From Posidonia oceanica (taxonomy: Eukaryota; Streptophyta; Magnoliopsida; Alismatales; Posidoniaceae), in NCBI GenBank assembly GCA_037176725.1, contig JAZBRS010000026.1:103709501-103773500 (forward strand): a stretch of 64,000 bases of DNA, given 5' to 3'. A program made the translations under genes and the position numbers. Of this stretch, positions 24,801-35,140 are shown one piece after another. Numbering within the stretch: the first letter of the stretch is position 1; every line of letters begins with the position of its first letter. The notes below the pieces were generated by a model. That model worked only from the letters and a program-made list of their open reading frames with translations. It ran no database searches and was not told the origin of the DNA.

Positions 24801-26733
24801 TCAGAAACATCAACAACCTGTGGGTTACAATCATATTCAGATGTAAACAGCATCACTAAAAATTATAAAAGTAGCAGCCACTCAATAAAGAATTGTAGAG
24901 CTATAGAGGAAACAAGCTTCACAAGATTACACATGAACAGAAATTATGAACATTTTCTCATATGTTCCTAATCTAGAACATGAAACATGATTCAACTGTT
25001 TTACAGATTTGACATACACTTATCATAGATAGCTATTCTACAGTAATCTATGTATAATATACATTAGGAACAAAAGAAATCAAAAGATGATCACCAATCG
25101 TTCATAATTTTTTTCTACAATATTTGGGATGAAAGAAAGGATATAGGATGCAACCAAGTTCCCTGAAAGATAAGAAAAAGTTGAAAGCCCAAACATAAAC
25201 ACTATAATCTTCCTGAAGGGCATGTCTTAGAAATGTAGCATGTTGATGCCTGAAAAATGTAGTTTGTTTATGCAACCGAAAGTTGGCTGAAAGATGAGAA
25301 GAAAGATTGAATATCTACACATAAGCACTACAATATGCCTGCAATCTTACAAAGAGTATATCTTAGAAATGAAATATATTGATGTCTTAGAAAAGATGAT
25401 TCTGTCTCAGCTTTTACTTGATTCATGCTATACATAGTCATTTTAAAAAGCATGTGTTCTTAATTTAATCTATTAACATATACCTACATAGCTGTTACAA
25501 AGTATATATAAAAGAACAAATACAACACCAGCAAAGCAACTAAAAGTAGTACCTCTCGGAGTTCTAGGAGCTGCTCCCGTGTGTACTGACTTCGCTCACG
25601 ACTATCAAATCGCAAGTCACCACTCTGTCAAAGGAGAATATAATTAGAAGAAAGTCACACAAACAAATATTAGATATGGCATTGTACATATGCAACAAAT
25701 AGAAACAGAAAACAACTTGATAGTAAAGGTAAACATAAATAATATGAAAAGAAAAAATAATTTCAGATTAAAAATTATAGAGCCATTTACTATCTTCAAA
25801 GCCAATAATAGCATAACATATGCAAGCACATGAAAAGCTCCTAATCCTAGAATACATCATATCACAAAGAAGTGAAATTAAGCTGCCTATTAAATAGCAA
25901 GTACCTACTATTTCTATGTTTAATCACTTAACCAAGTCAGGCATAACACAGAGCAGCAGCCTCCAACTAGCATATACTGCTGTTACTATCTTTCTTATTG
26001 AGGCCGACACCCAAACTATGTTCTATGCTTGGAACAATACAGGCATCAAAGAGACTACCAACTACAAATCCAGCTCACCCGAACAGTTGACCATAAAAAA
26101 TAGCAGGAAGGATTCGGTATTCAGCGATACAATTTACAGAATTCACTGTACAAGTGTGCGTATTCTAAAAAAGACGACACTTGCGTCAACGAGATACGCA
26201 ACAAAACCATAAACCTAATTCAGAAAACAAACGAAAACCACATCTTTGGTACACAAAATTCACAACATACTCCCAGAAACACATAAAAAACACCATCCAC
26301 CACTAAAAAAACATAACTTCAGCGCTAAAACCCAACAAAAACCACATCTTGCGAACTTACAAAACACCACTAAAAGACATAACTTTAGTGAAAAAAAACC
26401 CAATAAAAACCACATCTTGCGAAAAAATAAACCACAACCAAAACCTCACAACCCAAAAATCCAGTGACACAACCAGAACCACTATCATCCAACACAACAC
26501 ACGATCCCTAGATCCAATCAACAAAAACCATCCAGCACTGACCCCGAGAGACCAGAACACACCCCCACTCTCACCTGGTGCTGCGGCCCACCATGCGGGC
26601 GGAGGGCCGGGAGGTCTGCGGAGTTGCCGAAACCAGAAGAATCGAACCTTGGGGCGAGGAGCCTGCTGCCGCCGCGGGCACCGCCGCCGCCACCGCCAGG
26701 CCTCAAGCTCAGCACCGTGTGATCGGCCTGCAT
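10284..26733 (-). CDS. eIFiso4G: Eukaryotic initiation factor iso-4G (complete, nine exons)
   Basis: This is the scaffold of the plant-specific eIFiso4F cap-binding complex. It binds eIFiso4E, eIF4A and eIF3 in the cytoplasm to recruit ribosomes to mRNA. Exons on the minus strand: 26575-26733, 25553-25624, 24722-24817, 24383-24553, 12790-12887, 12398-12485, 11949-12299, 11612-11854 and 10284-11288. All introns are GT-AG and the phases fit, giving 760 codons plus stop with no lesion. The N-terminus ([14 protein letters not shown]) matches plant eIFiso4G. The eIF4E-binding motif YTREQLL is at about residues 67-73 (YxxxxL-phi). MIF4G spans about residues 185-410, then a Gly/Met/Pro-rich linker, and MA3 about residues 595-715. 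The length is close to the usual 770-790. Intron 4 is 11.5 kb because of nested transposons; the other introns are below 1 kb. Compared with other plants, about 10 residues at the exon 4/5 junction are missing. The gene looks functional. Confidence 0.95.
12455..12670 (-). repeat. Tandem duplication covering exon 6 acceptor of eIFiso4G
   Basis: 12455-12557 and 12570-12670 are near-identical direct copies. The unit includes about 31 bp of the 5' end of exon 6, its AG acceptor (CTGCAG) and about 70 bp of upstream intron. The extra upstream copy therefore supplies a decoy 3' splice site followed by a partial exon. The reading frame of the gene is unaffected if the downstream acceptor is used. Confidence 0.9.
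12888..13633. other. eIFiso4G: Rest of eIFiso4G intron 4 (3' part)
   Basis: Ordinary intron sequence lies between exon 5 and the nested transposon block. I looked for the small exon that would encode the residues missing between exons 4 and 5 and did not find a convincing one. Confidence 0.5.
13634..13978 (-). repeat. 3' LTR of the Ty3 element in eIFiso4G intron 4
   Basis: This 345-bp LTR matches 23961-24273 over most of its length (for example AATATCAAATATCAATAATT and CCCTTATATAGGATA, which holds a TATA-like core). It is longer than its partner mainly because of a duplicated CAATCCAA-AACAAAGAT segment near its left end. Confidence 0.85.
14429..17220 (+). mobile_element. hAT DNA transposon with 8-bp target duplication
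   Basis: Terminal inverted repeats TAGAGGTGTAAAAAAGGTC (left) and, inverted on the right, TAGACATGTAAAAAGGGTC bound a 2792-bp element. The 8-bp duplication TGTTGGAC lies at 14421-14428 and 17221-17228. Subterminal regions are rich in GGCCCGACC-like repeats, a common feature of this hAT group. The transposase is degenerate, so the element is non-autonomous now. Confidence 0.9.
15061..16990 (+). pseudogene. hAT transposase (RICESLEEPER-like), many stops
   Basis: The frame starts at an ATG (MASSSNRD) and contains a BED-type zinc-finger start ([11 protein letters not shown]) near 15209-15245. The middle retains [13 protein letters not shown] and [11 protein letters not shown]. The C-terminus retains the hATC dimerisation domain (DVLNW...[19 protein letters not shown]) near 16725-16815. 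More than ten in-frame stops and several shifts make it non-coding. The gene order and domains are those of hAT transposases with the catalytic RNase H-like fold split around a helical insertion. Confidence 0.8.
17349..18330 (-). pseudogene. Degenerate Ty3 gag-protease linker
   Basis: Read on the minus strand with several stops and shifts, this region gives [14 protein letters not shown], then [20 protein letters not shown] around 17835-17905. The latter matches the end of Ty3 protease (usually CDV-x-PM-x-x-CHILLGRPW). A K-F-F-K-L-L-P segment typical of the protease-RT linker follows. No reverse transcriptase or integrase is seen. The region is split from the rest of its element by the nested hAT and copia insertions. 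Confidence 0.65.
18509..18653 (+). repeat. 5' LTR of copia element
   Basis: Very short (145 bp) LTR from TGTTAGGAG to AGCACAACA with paired ATGGATCCTTT motifs. It is directly followed by the tRNA-Met primer binding site. Confidence 0.92.
19123..23094 (+). pseudogene. Copia gag-pol polyprotein, degenerate
   Basis: The gag region begins near ATGGCTTCC at 19123. Its zinc knuckle [14 protein letters not shown] (CX2CX4HX4C) is at 19838-19879. The protease has [12 protein letters not shown] near 20086-20121, where the usual catalytic D-S/T-G reads D-S-S. Integrase pieces follow ([14 protein letters not shown] near 20755; [17 protein letters not shown] near 20908). RT has [12 protein letters not shown] near 21886 and YVDD at 22141-22152. 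RNase H has SRSSTKVEY near 22741 and [15 protein letters not shown] near 22853, with [11 protein letters not shown] near 22920. Many stops and frameshifts interrupt it, so no autonomous product is made. Confidence 0.88.
23102..23246 (+). repeat. 3' LTR of copia element
   Basis: Second 145-bp LTR, from TGTCAGGAG to AAACACAACA. It is preceded by a short purine run (GAAGAGAAG), with six substitutions and no gaps relative to the 5' copy. Confidence 0.92.
23252..23947 (-). other. Internal leader region of the Ty3 element
   Basis: Between the copia insertion and the PBS there is a low-complexity minus-strand frame (23553-24002) rich in Pro, Ala and His that runs through the PBS into the LTR. It is best read as untranslated leader, not a gene. 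Confidence 0.5.
23961..24273 (-). repeat. 5' LTR of the Ty3 element in eIFiso4G intron 4
   Basis: This 313-bp LTR begins TGATGGGAC on the + strand and ends CCTCATCA. It is followed by ATAGT and only 109 bp of intron before exon 4. The PBS lies immediately inside at 23948-23958. Confidence 0.85.
24383..26733 (-). CDS. eIFiso4G: eIFiso4G exons 1-4 (N-terminal, eIF4E-binding)
   Basis: Exon 1 (26575-26733) starts at the ATG of [14 protein letters not shown] and ends CACCAG/GTGAGA. An upstream in-frame ATG at 26799 would add 22 residues, but family similarity starts at the chosen ATG. Exon 2 (25553-25624) carries [11 protein letters not shown], the eIF4E-binding site. Exon 3 (24722-24817) encodes a charged helix. 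Exon 4 (24383-24553) carries [15 protein letters not shown] and [10 protein letters not shown], both conserved in plant eIFiso4G. All four exons are multiples of three, so each intron is in phase 0. Confidence 0.92.
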
Positions 26734-27040
26734 GTCTTTTCCTGAATTCCCTCCTTGTCGGTCGGTTTGTTCGTGGTGAGGATGTGGGCCACCGGACAAA
26801 TCGGGAGATCGGGGCTGGGATCGGAGTGGAAGATTTCCGGGGAGAGGAGAAGAAGGAAGCAGGAGGAGATGAGGGTTGGAGGTTGGGAGTGGGGAAGGAG
26901 TTCGCTTTTATTTAGGGTGGTGAAGTAATTAGGGTGTTCTCAGGGTATCTATGGAAGGAAATATAAATCCTATTTTGTATTTGGATTGTAAATTGCGAAG
27001 GCGAGATTGACGTAGGAAGGAAATATAAATCCTTTTCGGT
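26734..27040 (-). promoter_or_regulatory. eIFiso4G: eIFiso4G 5' UTR and core promoter candidate
   Basis: The 19-bp sequence AGGATTTATATTTCCTTCC (minus) occurs twice, at 26953-26971 and 27015-27033, 62 bp apart. Each copy contains a TATA-like TTTATATTT 220-300 bp upstream of the start codon. The stretch next to the ATG (26760-26900) is purine-rich on the + strand (CT-rich on the transcribed sense), as is usual for plant 5' UTRs. Which copy is used is unknown. Confidence 0.35.
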
Positions 27041-29500
27041 AGATTTGGAAGGCGCAGAATAATAAAAATAGAAATAAATAAAAAATGATATTATTATTAT
27101 ATTTGAAAGTAATTTTCTTTTAAAAATAAATAAGTATGTATAGAAAGATATTCTGATTTAGAAAGTGAAATAAATATCAGAATAAATATTGAAATAAATG
27201 GAAAACATATAAATTAATAATAATCAACTTGATTATTAAGATATATATCTAATTTAAAATATATATACATCATATTATAAATGTATTAATTTTTAAACAA
27301 AAAATAAACACACTGTATATATACATGTATCAGAATAACTTAGTATAATAACTTTATTCCACATTTACTCCGACAGAACTATTCTACAATAAGTAAATCG
27401 AAATAAGAATTACTGTTCTGCTTTTATTCCACTTTTTGACTTGTCAAATAGAATTGTAATTTCAATTCTAACTTTATTCCTGACTTTATCTAAGTTCCAA
27501 ACAGAAATTTAGGGAATAGCTAGCGTAATCAATTGCATAGATTCTTATACATCTCATAAATACCAATATTTCGAATTCAAATATGAGATCTTCTTTTTAT
27601 AAGATTAGTCAACTACTCTACAGCAGTTAATTTTTCGAATTTTATTTTGATTTGATTTTTTTATCAAAAGTAATTGAGAAAACATGTCAAGCCAGGATAT
27701 TAGATGGTTAACTAATTATTTTAGATGTAAGGGGTATGATTTTCTTAGATTGTTACCATTAAATCTTCATTTGCCGATGACATTATTAAATTTGTACTGT
27801 AGACTAAAAACGTGCATAGCTTTGTTGATGAAGTCCTACAACGACATCAATAACCACAACTAGCGATTGTTCATCTGTTTTAGTTGTGTGATTTTTTTGG
27901 ATTTTTGTTCCAATATATTTATTAAGATCGACAATAATCTTTTTCTTTTTTTTGTAAACGGTAAAATTCTATTCATTAAGTACTTGGTTATGTATGCTAT
28001 CACTAAGTAAGTAAAATAATACAAAGTTCAGTGTATAAATGATCCATACAAAATTAAGGATGAATTACACCTAAGATCATCAACGTAGTATTCTCCTTAT
28101 TTCGTTAATTATCTTGATATTCGGAAAGAACCTAACAATTATTCTTAATATTTCTATTAATTGACAGAACACCTCGCTCCTTACACACATTAGAGGATTT
28201 AAAAAATATCATTTTATCCCCTTCTAAATCAATTAAACCTCAACAAGCCTTTACTTTATACTATATAGTCTCCTTTCATCTTCTACAATAATACACCACC
28301 ATATTAAATCTAACAATTGTCCTCATTATCTTCAAATTTATACCCCATTAATTCTCCACTTTATACTGCACTCATTCTTCAATACTATTTGAGCATTATT
28401 AGTAATTTTGTAATATGATTGTTCTTTTTTTTTCTAAAGTATTTTAGTATGCTTAATCATTAAAGTAGTGGTTTGCAGTTATAGAGAAAATAAGAGGAGA
28501 ATATGTAGTTAAAAGTAAGACTTCATTTAGAAGGTTAAGGAATTTGACTAGGTAAAATGAAATTTTCCAAACCCGTTTAGGCGTTAAAGTTTGTAAAGGT
28601 TGTCCATCAATTGGTACAAATATTGAGTGTAATTGTGAAGTTCTTCAAAGATATTCAGATAACATTAGAATAAGAATATTAAAAGCACTGTTGACTTAAC
28701 AAGGGTACTAGTAAAAAGCACATGCAATAGTACATGTCAAAATAAATTTAGAAAATATAGATAATAGATTTTAAATTTTAAAAACAAATGGATGAAAAAA
28801 AAGAAAGAGAGAGAAAACATGGCTAGAAATAGATTTTAAATATTATAAAACAAATGGGAGAAAAAAAAGAAAAGAGAAAGAACATGGATGGAAATGGGAT
28901 TGGTTGGTTGTTACATAACTTTTTTCCAATGTGAGAATAGATTGGTAAAAAGACAATGATATCTTTTACTTTTATATTTAACAATACATATATGAGAAAA
29001 TATACATAAATAAACATGAGACTTATAGAACAAATGTTGGTTCGGTTGACCAACCACCCACTTCCCTCAATAGAATAGATTAGAGAAAAAATATATATCT
29101 TTATGTAGATTATTTGATGTCTATTACAAGCGATGTGATACGGATGACTTTGTATTGAACTGAACTGCATAAAACCAGAACTAAAATTTGTCAATTTATC
29201 ACTTGCTTGTTGACATCAAAAGAGCATTACAAATAAGCCATATAATACAAGGAAGTCCACTCATAATACTACTTCAAGTTCCAAAGCCCACTATAGGTTC
29301 AAGAGCAAAGTATGGAGGCATATTGCATACGCGTAAGACACTTACCTCCCATACCTATCAAGTATCTTCATCCTATTTATATGATTTGAAAAAAAAAGTG
29401 GATAATTTGGTTAAGTTTTTAAATCTGAATATGTCGACATACCACTTCAAATTCAATTTGGTCAAAGAAAGATAATTCATATCATCCGATCATATTGAAG
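27041..29500. other. AT-rich DNA without recognisable genes
   Basis: No convincing reading frame. The only structure is a 65-bp tandem pair (28764-28828 and 28829-28893), each with ATAGATTTTAAA followed by a GAAAAAAAAGAAA tract and AACATGG. Confidence 0.5.
28764..28893 (+). repeat. 65-bp tandem repeat, two copies
   Basis: Both units begin ATAGATTTTAAA and contain ACAAATGG, a purine-rich run and ACATGG. They are similar but diverged. Confidence 0.7.
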
Positions 29501-29559
29501 TAAATTTGGAAAATTTTAATTTCAAATCCTTAACCAATATGAATTCAAAAACGAAGCAC

Positions 29560-29850
29560 GATCTCTATATAAAGAGAAGGCATGTTGTCATGGTCTTCCT
29601 GAGCTGTAGGCAGAGAGACTGTCGAATGGCGAGTGGTGGCCGGGAACGCCAATTCTTACCTATGATGTTAGCACTCAACAACCATTCACCAAGTTTGGGA
29701 GAGAGAAACAAAGCAGTGGCTGGAGGGAGGATAACCTCAACCTCTGCCTGAGAAGATGAGGAAGAGAGGAAGAGATGAAGAGAGAGGAATGGGTTTATGT
29801 CTCTGTATCAGAGTAGGTTGATTATATATTGAATGGGGTTAAGTTGAGAA
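29560..29850 (-). promoter_or_regulatory. Possible minus-strand promoter, 5' UTR and splice donor
   Basis: On the minus strand a TATA-like TATATAATC near 29822-29832 is followed by CT-rich sequence resembling a plant 5' UTR and an ATAG/GTAAGA donor-like site near 29660. No protein of known family follows, so this could be the leader of a retroelement LTR or a decayed gene start. Confidence 0.2.
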
Positions 29851-31050
29851 TGAAGCCATGGATCCAAGAGATGGAAAGATAAGAGAGTTGGAACTAAAAA
29901 AGAATAAGAAAGGAAAGGGACTCTATCGTTAGGCAAATAATCCAACCGGATGGAAGAGGGAGACACGTGATTCATGTTATTCTTTGTTGTACTCTAGTGA
30001 TACATTATAAAATCTATAGGTGGCGGATTTATCTCTTTTCTTTTCAAAGAAGCCACCACATAGATAGGATCCAAAGTTCCAAACCCATTTCTTTCTTCAG
30101 GGAAAAGTTTATACCAGGACCACCCAATCATGGTCAAGGAAATCTTTAGTGATCTAACCATATAATCTCTAAGGATTTATTCATATTGGATGAATAGAGA
30201 CAATTTCTTTGGAAAGAAGAAAAATCCATGTATTGCTTGCATCCAATTGGTGTCAAAGAATAGTTACGTGCATGGATCAAGTTGCTTGTTGATTGGATCT
30301 CATATTTTCCTTCAGAGACAGAGATGATGGAGTAGGAATTATCCGTGTGTGAGGGGCAGGGCTATCGATATGAGGGGCCAAAGTTGAAACTGGGCCTACA
30401 CTTGCTATCCTAAAGGATCTCATCTTGACTTCCAACTTACAAGAACAGGATGGACGGAAACAAATTAAAATGTAGTTTTGATATGCTAAAATCAACCTCT
30501 TTCTCACCATTGATGCTTTTTGGTTTCATATAGTTTGGATATGAGAGCCTTCACTTAACTCAATGCAGCCGACTTGCTCCAATTCAATAGGAGAAGAAAA
30601 TTGTACACAGCTACTAGTGGGAAAATGGGTTTTTGGTTTGGGTCATGGCTAGGATTTGGATACCAACAACAGTGTCTTGTTTGTTTGGTACTTTGTTAAC
30701 TAGAATGCTTAATATGCTATTATACTTGGTTAACTACAATGCTTAACATACTTGTCTAGTTGGTTAATTGGAATGTTTGACATGCTTTATATCCTCAATA
30801 TTACATAGAGTAGAATGTCTTGATTTGTCAATTTATAATTTTTCTGTCAATTGGAGAAGATCGGTGTGGAAATTGATGTACCAATCATAGTGTTTTACTA
30901 TAGTTAGATATTCTTCTCACATTCAATTTCTTACACATTCACCACTATCCTATTGTTATAAATTATCCTATTGTAATGTGATACGTAAGTCACATTCTTT
31001 TTCAAGTGTCATCATGTTTTTTTTCAATCTAGACATCTTATCATTTCTTT
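29851..31050. other. Upstream flank of CACTA copy 1, no gene recognised
   Basis: Nothing coding is recognised. Between about 30690 and 30785 the motif TTAAYT-N2-AATGYTTRAYATRC occurs three times at about 35-40 bp intervals. This recalls the short reiterated subterminal motifs of CACTA elements. Confidence 0.35.
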
Positions 31051-31065
31051 CTTTTGTAGAAAGAA

Positions 31066-31940
31066 ATGTCTTGTCATCGTGATTGGATGTATACGCGAAT
31101 CGTAGATGGAAAAGTAAGGAGTTCAGGAGTTTGTGGATTTTACATATAGTCAATGTCCAGGTATTGTGGAAAGGGATGGAAGGATTATATGTCATTATAA
31201 AAAATGTACACTACTGAAAAAACAATTGAGAAAGGATGTGGAATTATATTTGTGCAAGAAGGGATTTGTGGAAGGCTACAAGTGTTGATTTAAACATGGA
31301 GAGGCCTTTCTTTATGATGGGAATATTGCTCCTGTTAGTACGGATCCTATTGTGGACATGGTGATGGACGTGGCAGGTACTGATTTCAACGCGTCTGCTG
31401 ATGAAGAGCCACATGGAAAATCCCAAGAGTTTTATGAGTTGTTAAGAAAGGCGGAGGAGCTATTGTGGCTAGGTTGCAAGAATTACACAAAGTTGTCGGC
31501 AATGTCTGAGTTATTGGCTTTGAAGATCGACAACAGCATGACAAATAGCTGTTTTGATGCCATGATAGGTAAAATCAAGAAAATGTTGCCAGAGAGTCAT
31601 GAATTACCGAAGAACTACTATGAGACAAAGAAGATGATGAAAAAGATAAGGTTGGCAAAGGTGAAGATTGATGCTTGCTCAAAACATCACATTTTGTACT
31701 ACAAGGAACACGAAGACAAATAGCTGTTTTGATGCCATGACAAATAGCTGTTTTGTACTAGAATGTCACAAGTCCCGTGACAAAAGTGACTCAAAGACAC
31801 GTGTGCCTTAGAAGGTGCTTTGTTATTTCCTTTTGGCACCGAGACTGACGAGGTTGTACTATTATAGAGAGACTACAAAAGATATGACATGCATGCAGAT
31901 CATACACAAAATGTTGATATGGAGCATCCTTCGATCTTAT
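31066..31940 (+). pseudogene. CACTA (En/Spm) TNP2 transposase, 5' part, copy 1
   Basis: After an intron-like TTTCTTTTGTAG acceptor the frame starts MSCHRDWMY and, across a few shifts, gives the transposase-associated domain (C-x-Y-K-K-C, ending K-K-G-F-V-E-G-Y-x-C-W). It continues in the intact 31352-31723 frame with EFYELLRKAEELLWLGC, SELLALKIDNSMTNSCFDAM and LPESHELPKNYYETKK. These are standard TNP2 N-terminal segments. Similarity to copy 2 ends at about 31940 (GGAGCATCCTTCG), where foreign DNA with a CACTA terminus begins. The catalytic part is missing. Confidence 0.8.
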
Positions 31941-31952
31941 ATTTTGCTTGTA

Positions 31953-31969
31953 CACTACTAGAAACGTAG
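31953..31969 (+). mobile_element. CACTA terminal inverted repeat fragment
   Basis: CACTACTAGAAACGTAG begins with the canonical CACTA end. It lies immediately at the breakpoint of TNP2 copy 1 and was itself cut 17 bp in by the LTR at 31970 (duplication CGTAG). It marks the end of a second CACTA-type element inserted in the first; its other end was not found. Confidence 0.5.
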
Positions 31970-34900
31970 TGTGAATGCCCGATCTCTAGGATCCAGATCG
32001 GAGGGGGGCCCGAACGAGAAGAGGAACTTCACAGATAGCGATGCGAAGAAGGAAAGCAAAAGATAAGACAAAACAGAGTCGCCACCTGGTCCATTATCGG
32101 GAGACGAGGAAAACCAAGAAAAGCATAGAAAACATACAGATGAATGTAATGCTATGCAAAATATATGACTCGTGCCAAGGACGAGGGCAAAATGATCATT
32201 ACGGGTCCAAAGAAAGGGTAAGGACTCCTGTTACGTGCGGGGAAGGTATTAGGCACCCCCAACACGCCCGAGTAATCGGTCTTTCTTGGCTAAACTCTCG
32301 CATTTACAGGAATTTCGGTAATGATTGCCTTTAACTATATGCCCAAGGGGCGATAAGTGTTATGCCATGCTTTAACACCTAAAATGCCTGAATGCCATGC
32401 ATGAGAAATTAAATGTGCAGTCTATGTGTTTAGCAGCGCTGCCTGTGTTCCGAACCAGGCGAACCCTGGTTCGTGAGAACTCTAGACAATAAGCATCACT
32501 GCCCTAATGCAAATGCAGGCGATAAAACAAAACATTGATAAAACCACGCAATGCAAGTCGACATGCAAAGGGGAAAGCAAATGAGGACGGAAAAGCCAAG
32601 TAAAACTACACGATGCAAGCGTATACAAAGGGGAAAGAAAACTGGCGTGGTAAACCATGGGAAAATGGGCGATGCGAGGCGCAAAACTGGGAAACAGGGG
32701 TCTAGCAGCATGCACAGGTGTTAAAGCATGTGTCGGAGGCGACAAAATGCGGAAAACAACGGCCAAAACAAAATCAGCGCTTTAAAACGAAATTCAGCCA
32801 ACTATAAGTGTTAGACGCAGCTATGACCTGTATCTAATGTTGGACGCAGGACCAGACAGCGTCCAATGCTTAAAGAAGGAGAACCTGCAGAAAACATGCA
32901 ATCTAGAAAACCATGCATTCTAGATGTATGAATGCGATGTAGATGCAATGATGCAGTAGATGGCATGCAGATCATGCTAGGCAATCAAGGCAACAAATCA
33001 GAAACGATTTAAGAGCAAGATGCAAGCATGGAACTGGATTTAAACAAAGTAGGGTGTTGGACGCCAGAAAGCATAGCGTCCAACATTGGACGCAAGAAAG
33101 CTTTGCGTCCAACATAGGGCAAGCAGCAACACAGTAAGATAGCATGCAAATGATAAATAAAGCATTAAAGCATGCATTTAAATTGCTGTAAACAGGTATA
33201 GGCTAAGCATGCATACATGGATCATGTAAAAATCTAAGAAGGAAAGCATCTATAAAGCATGCACAGAGAAAACACAACCAGTGTGTTGGACGCAAGGATC
33301 AACTGCGTCCTATGTAGGACGCAAGAACCACCTGCGTCCAACATAAGGGAAGGCACAGACACTTAAAACCTGCATGAAACTCAGATGACAGGCCAAGCAA
33401 ACTTGAAAACAGTTGCAAAAGGGCTAAACACACGCATGCAAGCATGGATTAAGTAGGCATAAGAGATCAGAGCATCATGCAAGCATTTAAACAACAGTAG
33501 CAACTGAGCAGAAATGTAGGACGTAGAGCACATCTGCGTCCAACATAGGACATAGAGTGTACCTATGTCCAACACATAAAAGAGCATTGCAAGCTACAAG
33601 AGAGATCTAAGCTTAAAAACCACTTAAATAGGCATGCAAGCTACTGAAAGCAGGAGAAACCAAGGCATGCAACTTATATCAAGCATGTATCAAAAATAAA
33701 TGTAACATTTAAGTATCAAAATACATGTAAGCTAACAGAGGCATTGGACGCTGGATTCACCAGCGTCCAACGTAGGACGCTATGCATTCCAGCGTCCTAC
33801 ATAGGAAAACAACAAGACAAGCAAAGGCATGAAACATGGATCCAAGCTAGGATCAACACCAAACATGCATAACATGGTACCTGGAGTCATGATGGAAGCA
33901 TGCAACATAAACTCACAGAGAATAGCATTTAAGTCATGGCAACATGGAAGCAAAAGAGGCTAGATAAAATAAATGACCTGCAAGGTTGTTAGACGCTGCC
34001 TCAGGGCGCGTCCAACAGCTCGGGAAGCTTCTCGGCCAAGATCAGTGGCCAAAGTGGCCAAAAATCCCAAAGTGACTTGCTAGGAAGCAAGAGTGGGTGA
34101 CGACGAGCATGTCCATATGCTCAGCGCCAGAAATGGGTGAGTGGAATGCTCCACCCACCTCCTCCTCCTCGCGGTCGGTGGCCGAGGCTATTCTGGCCAA
34201 CCAAGGGGATATGTGTGTGTGTGCACTACCCTATCATGCTACTACGTGTATGAACTAGCTAGGGGTGAAGAAAACTTACCTGGTTGCGGCTCAGACAGCG
34301 TATTTGCACTTTGCCGACAATGAGGAAGAAGACGGCAGGCTAACTCCGGCGAGCTCTTCTGGGTGCAAGGGAGGCTCGGGAGAGGTGGCTCAAGGCTGGG
34401 GAATGATCGTGGGAGATCGCACAAGGGCTAGATGGCACTCAATTTCCAGGAGGTTGGGTGTGGTGTGCTGCTGACCGTGAAATGTTGGGTTCGATTGGTG
34501 TTTTGTGTTGGGTTCCTCTAGTGTCTGCAGGCCGTGGCAGAGGTGGCAGAACTTGGGAAGAGGTCATGGTGAGTGGAGAAGCCACGAGGGGTGTCAGGCA
34601 AGTAAGTGGGAAGTGTCTGGAGGTCGCCGAAGTCGCTATGGTGGCAGAGCACAGACGACAATGGCAGTGAGGGCGTGGTGAGCAGGAGACGCGCCGGTGG
34701 GGAGGAGACGCCATAGCAGGCCGAGTTACTGGCCTTGACGTGTAGTGGGGGTGAGTAAGTGGCCGAGGAGACCGGTAGTAAGTGTAGGTGGACGGAGGAG
34801 AGGACGGGCGGTGAGCCAGAGGTCTGCAGCTGCCGCTGCAACTCCCGGTTCGATGGACGCTGGCATAGGACACGTCAAATGTTGGACACTGCCCATGCTT

Positions 34901-35140
34901 GCATCCAACAAGCCTGAGAGGAAAAAGGCTTGTTTTCTGGTTTTGGACCTTGGTTAAGTGTGGGCCAAGGCTTAGGTGGGCTGAGGTGAAGGTTTTGGTG
35001 AGTTTTTGGGAGGTCTTGGGGTTTGGTGAGGTTTGGTGAGGTTTTAGGGTGGGTTTTTAAAAAAGAGAGCCATTCCAGAGTCCAAATGAGCTTCCAAGAG
35101 TATCCACCATCTTCCGAGCAGTCAAAATGGGGTGTCAACA
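31970..35140 (-). mobile_element. Solo LTR 'B' (Tat-like Ty3), 3171 bp
   Basis: On the minus strand it starts TGTTGACACCCCATTTTGA at 35140 and ends GGGCATTCACA at 31970. It is flanked by the perfect 5-bp duplication CGTAG (31965-31969, 35141-35145). No internal region is present, so it is a solo LTR from unequal recombination. From its 5' end it holds a degenerate CCTAAA/CCTCACC-rich start, a compound dyad (34853-34912), a splice donor (CCAG/GTAAGT at 34279), six dyad modules every 227-246 bp (32808-34020) and a conserved 3' block (about 32079-32511). The overlapping frames are not gene-like. Confidence 0.85.
32808..34020 (-). repeat. Double-dyad array in LTR B
   Basis: Modules begin at 32808, 33054, 33283, 33514, 33741 and 33985 (spacings 246, 229, 231, 227, 244). 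A full module is about 60 bp: TTGGACGC, about 11 bp, then a quasi-palindrome such as GCGTCCTATGTAGGACGC, about 11 bp, then GCGTCCAAC. The last one (33985) is a half module. The spacer DNA between modules is not obviously repeated. Another module is at 34853-34912 near the LTR start. Confidence 0.9.

Noticed and set aside
26349..26915. 188-codon + strand frame
   Set aside because: It lies antisense to exon 1 and 5' UTR of eIFiso4G; exon 1 on the minus strand matches a known family, this frame does not.
34439..34957. Several overlapping GC-rich frames on both strands
   Set aside because: They sit in the GC-rich leader of solo LTR B; no similarity, and equivalent frames are not kept in LTRs C and D.
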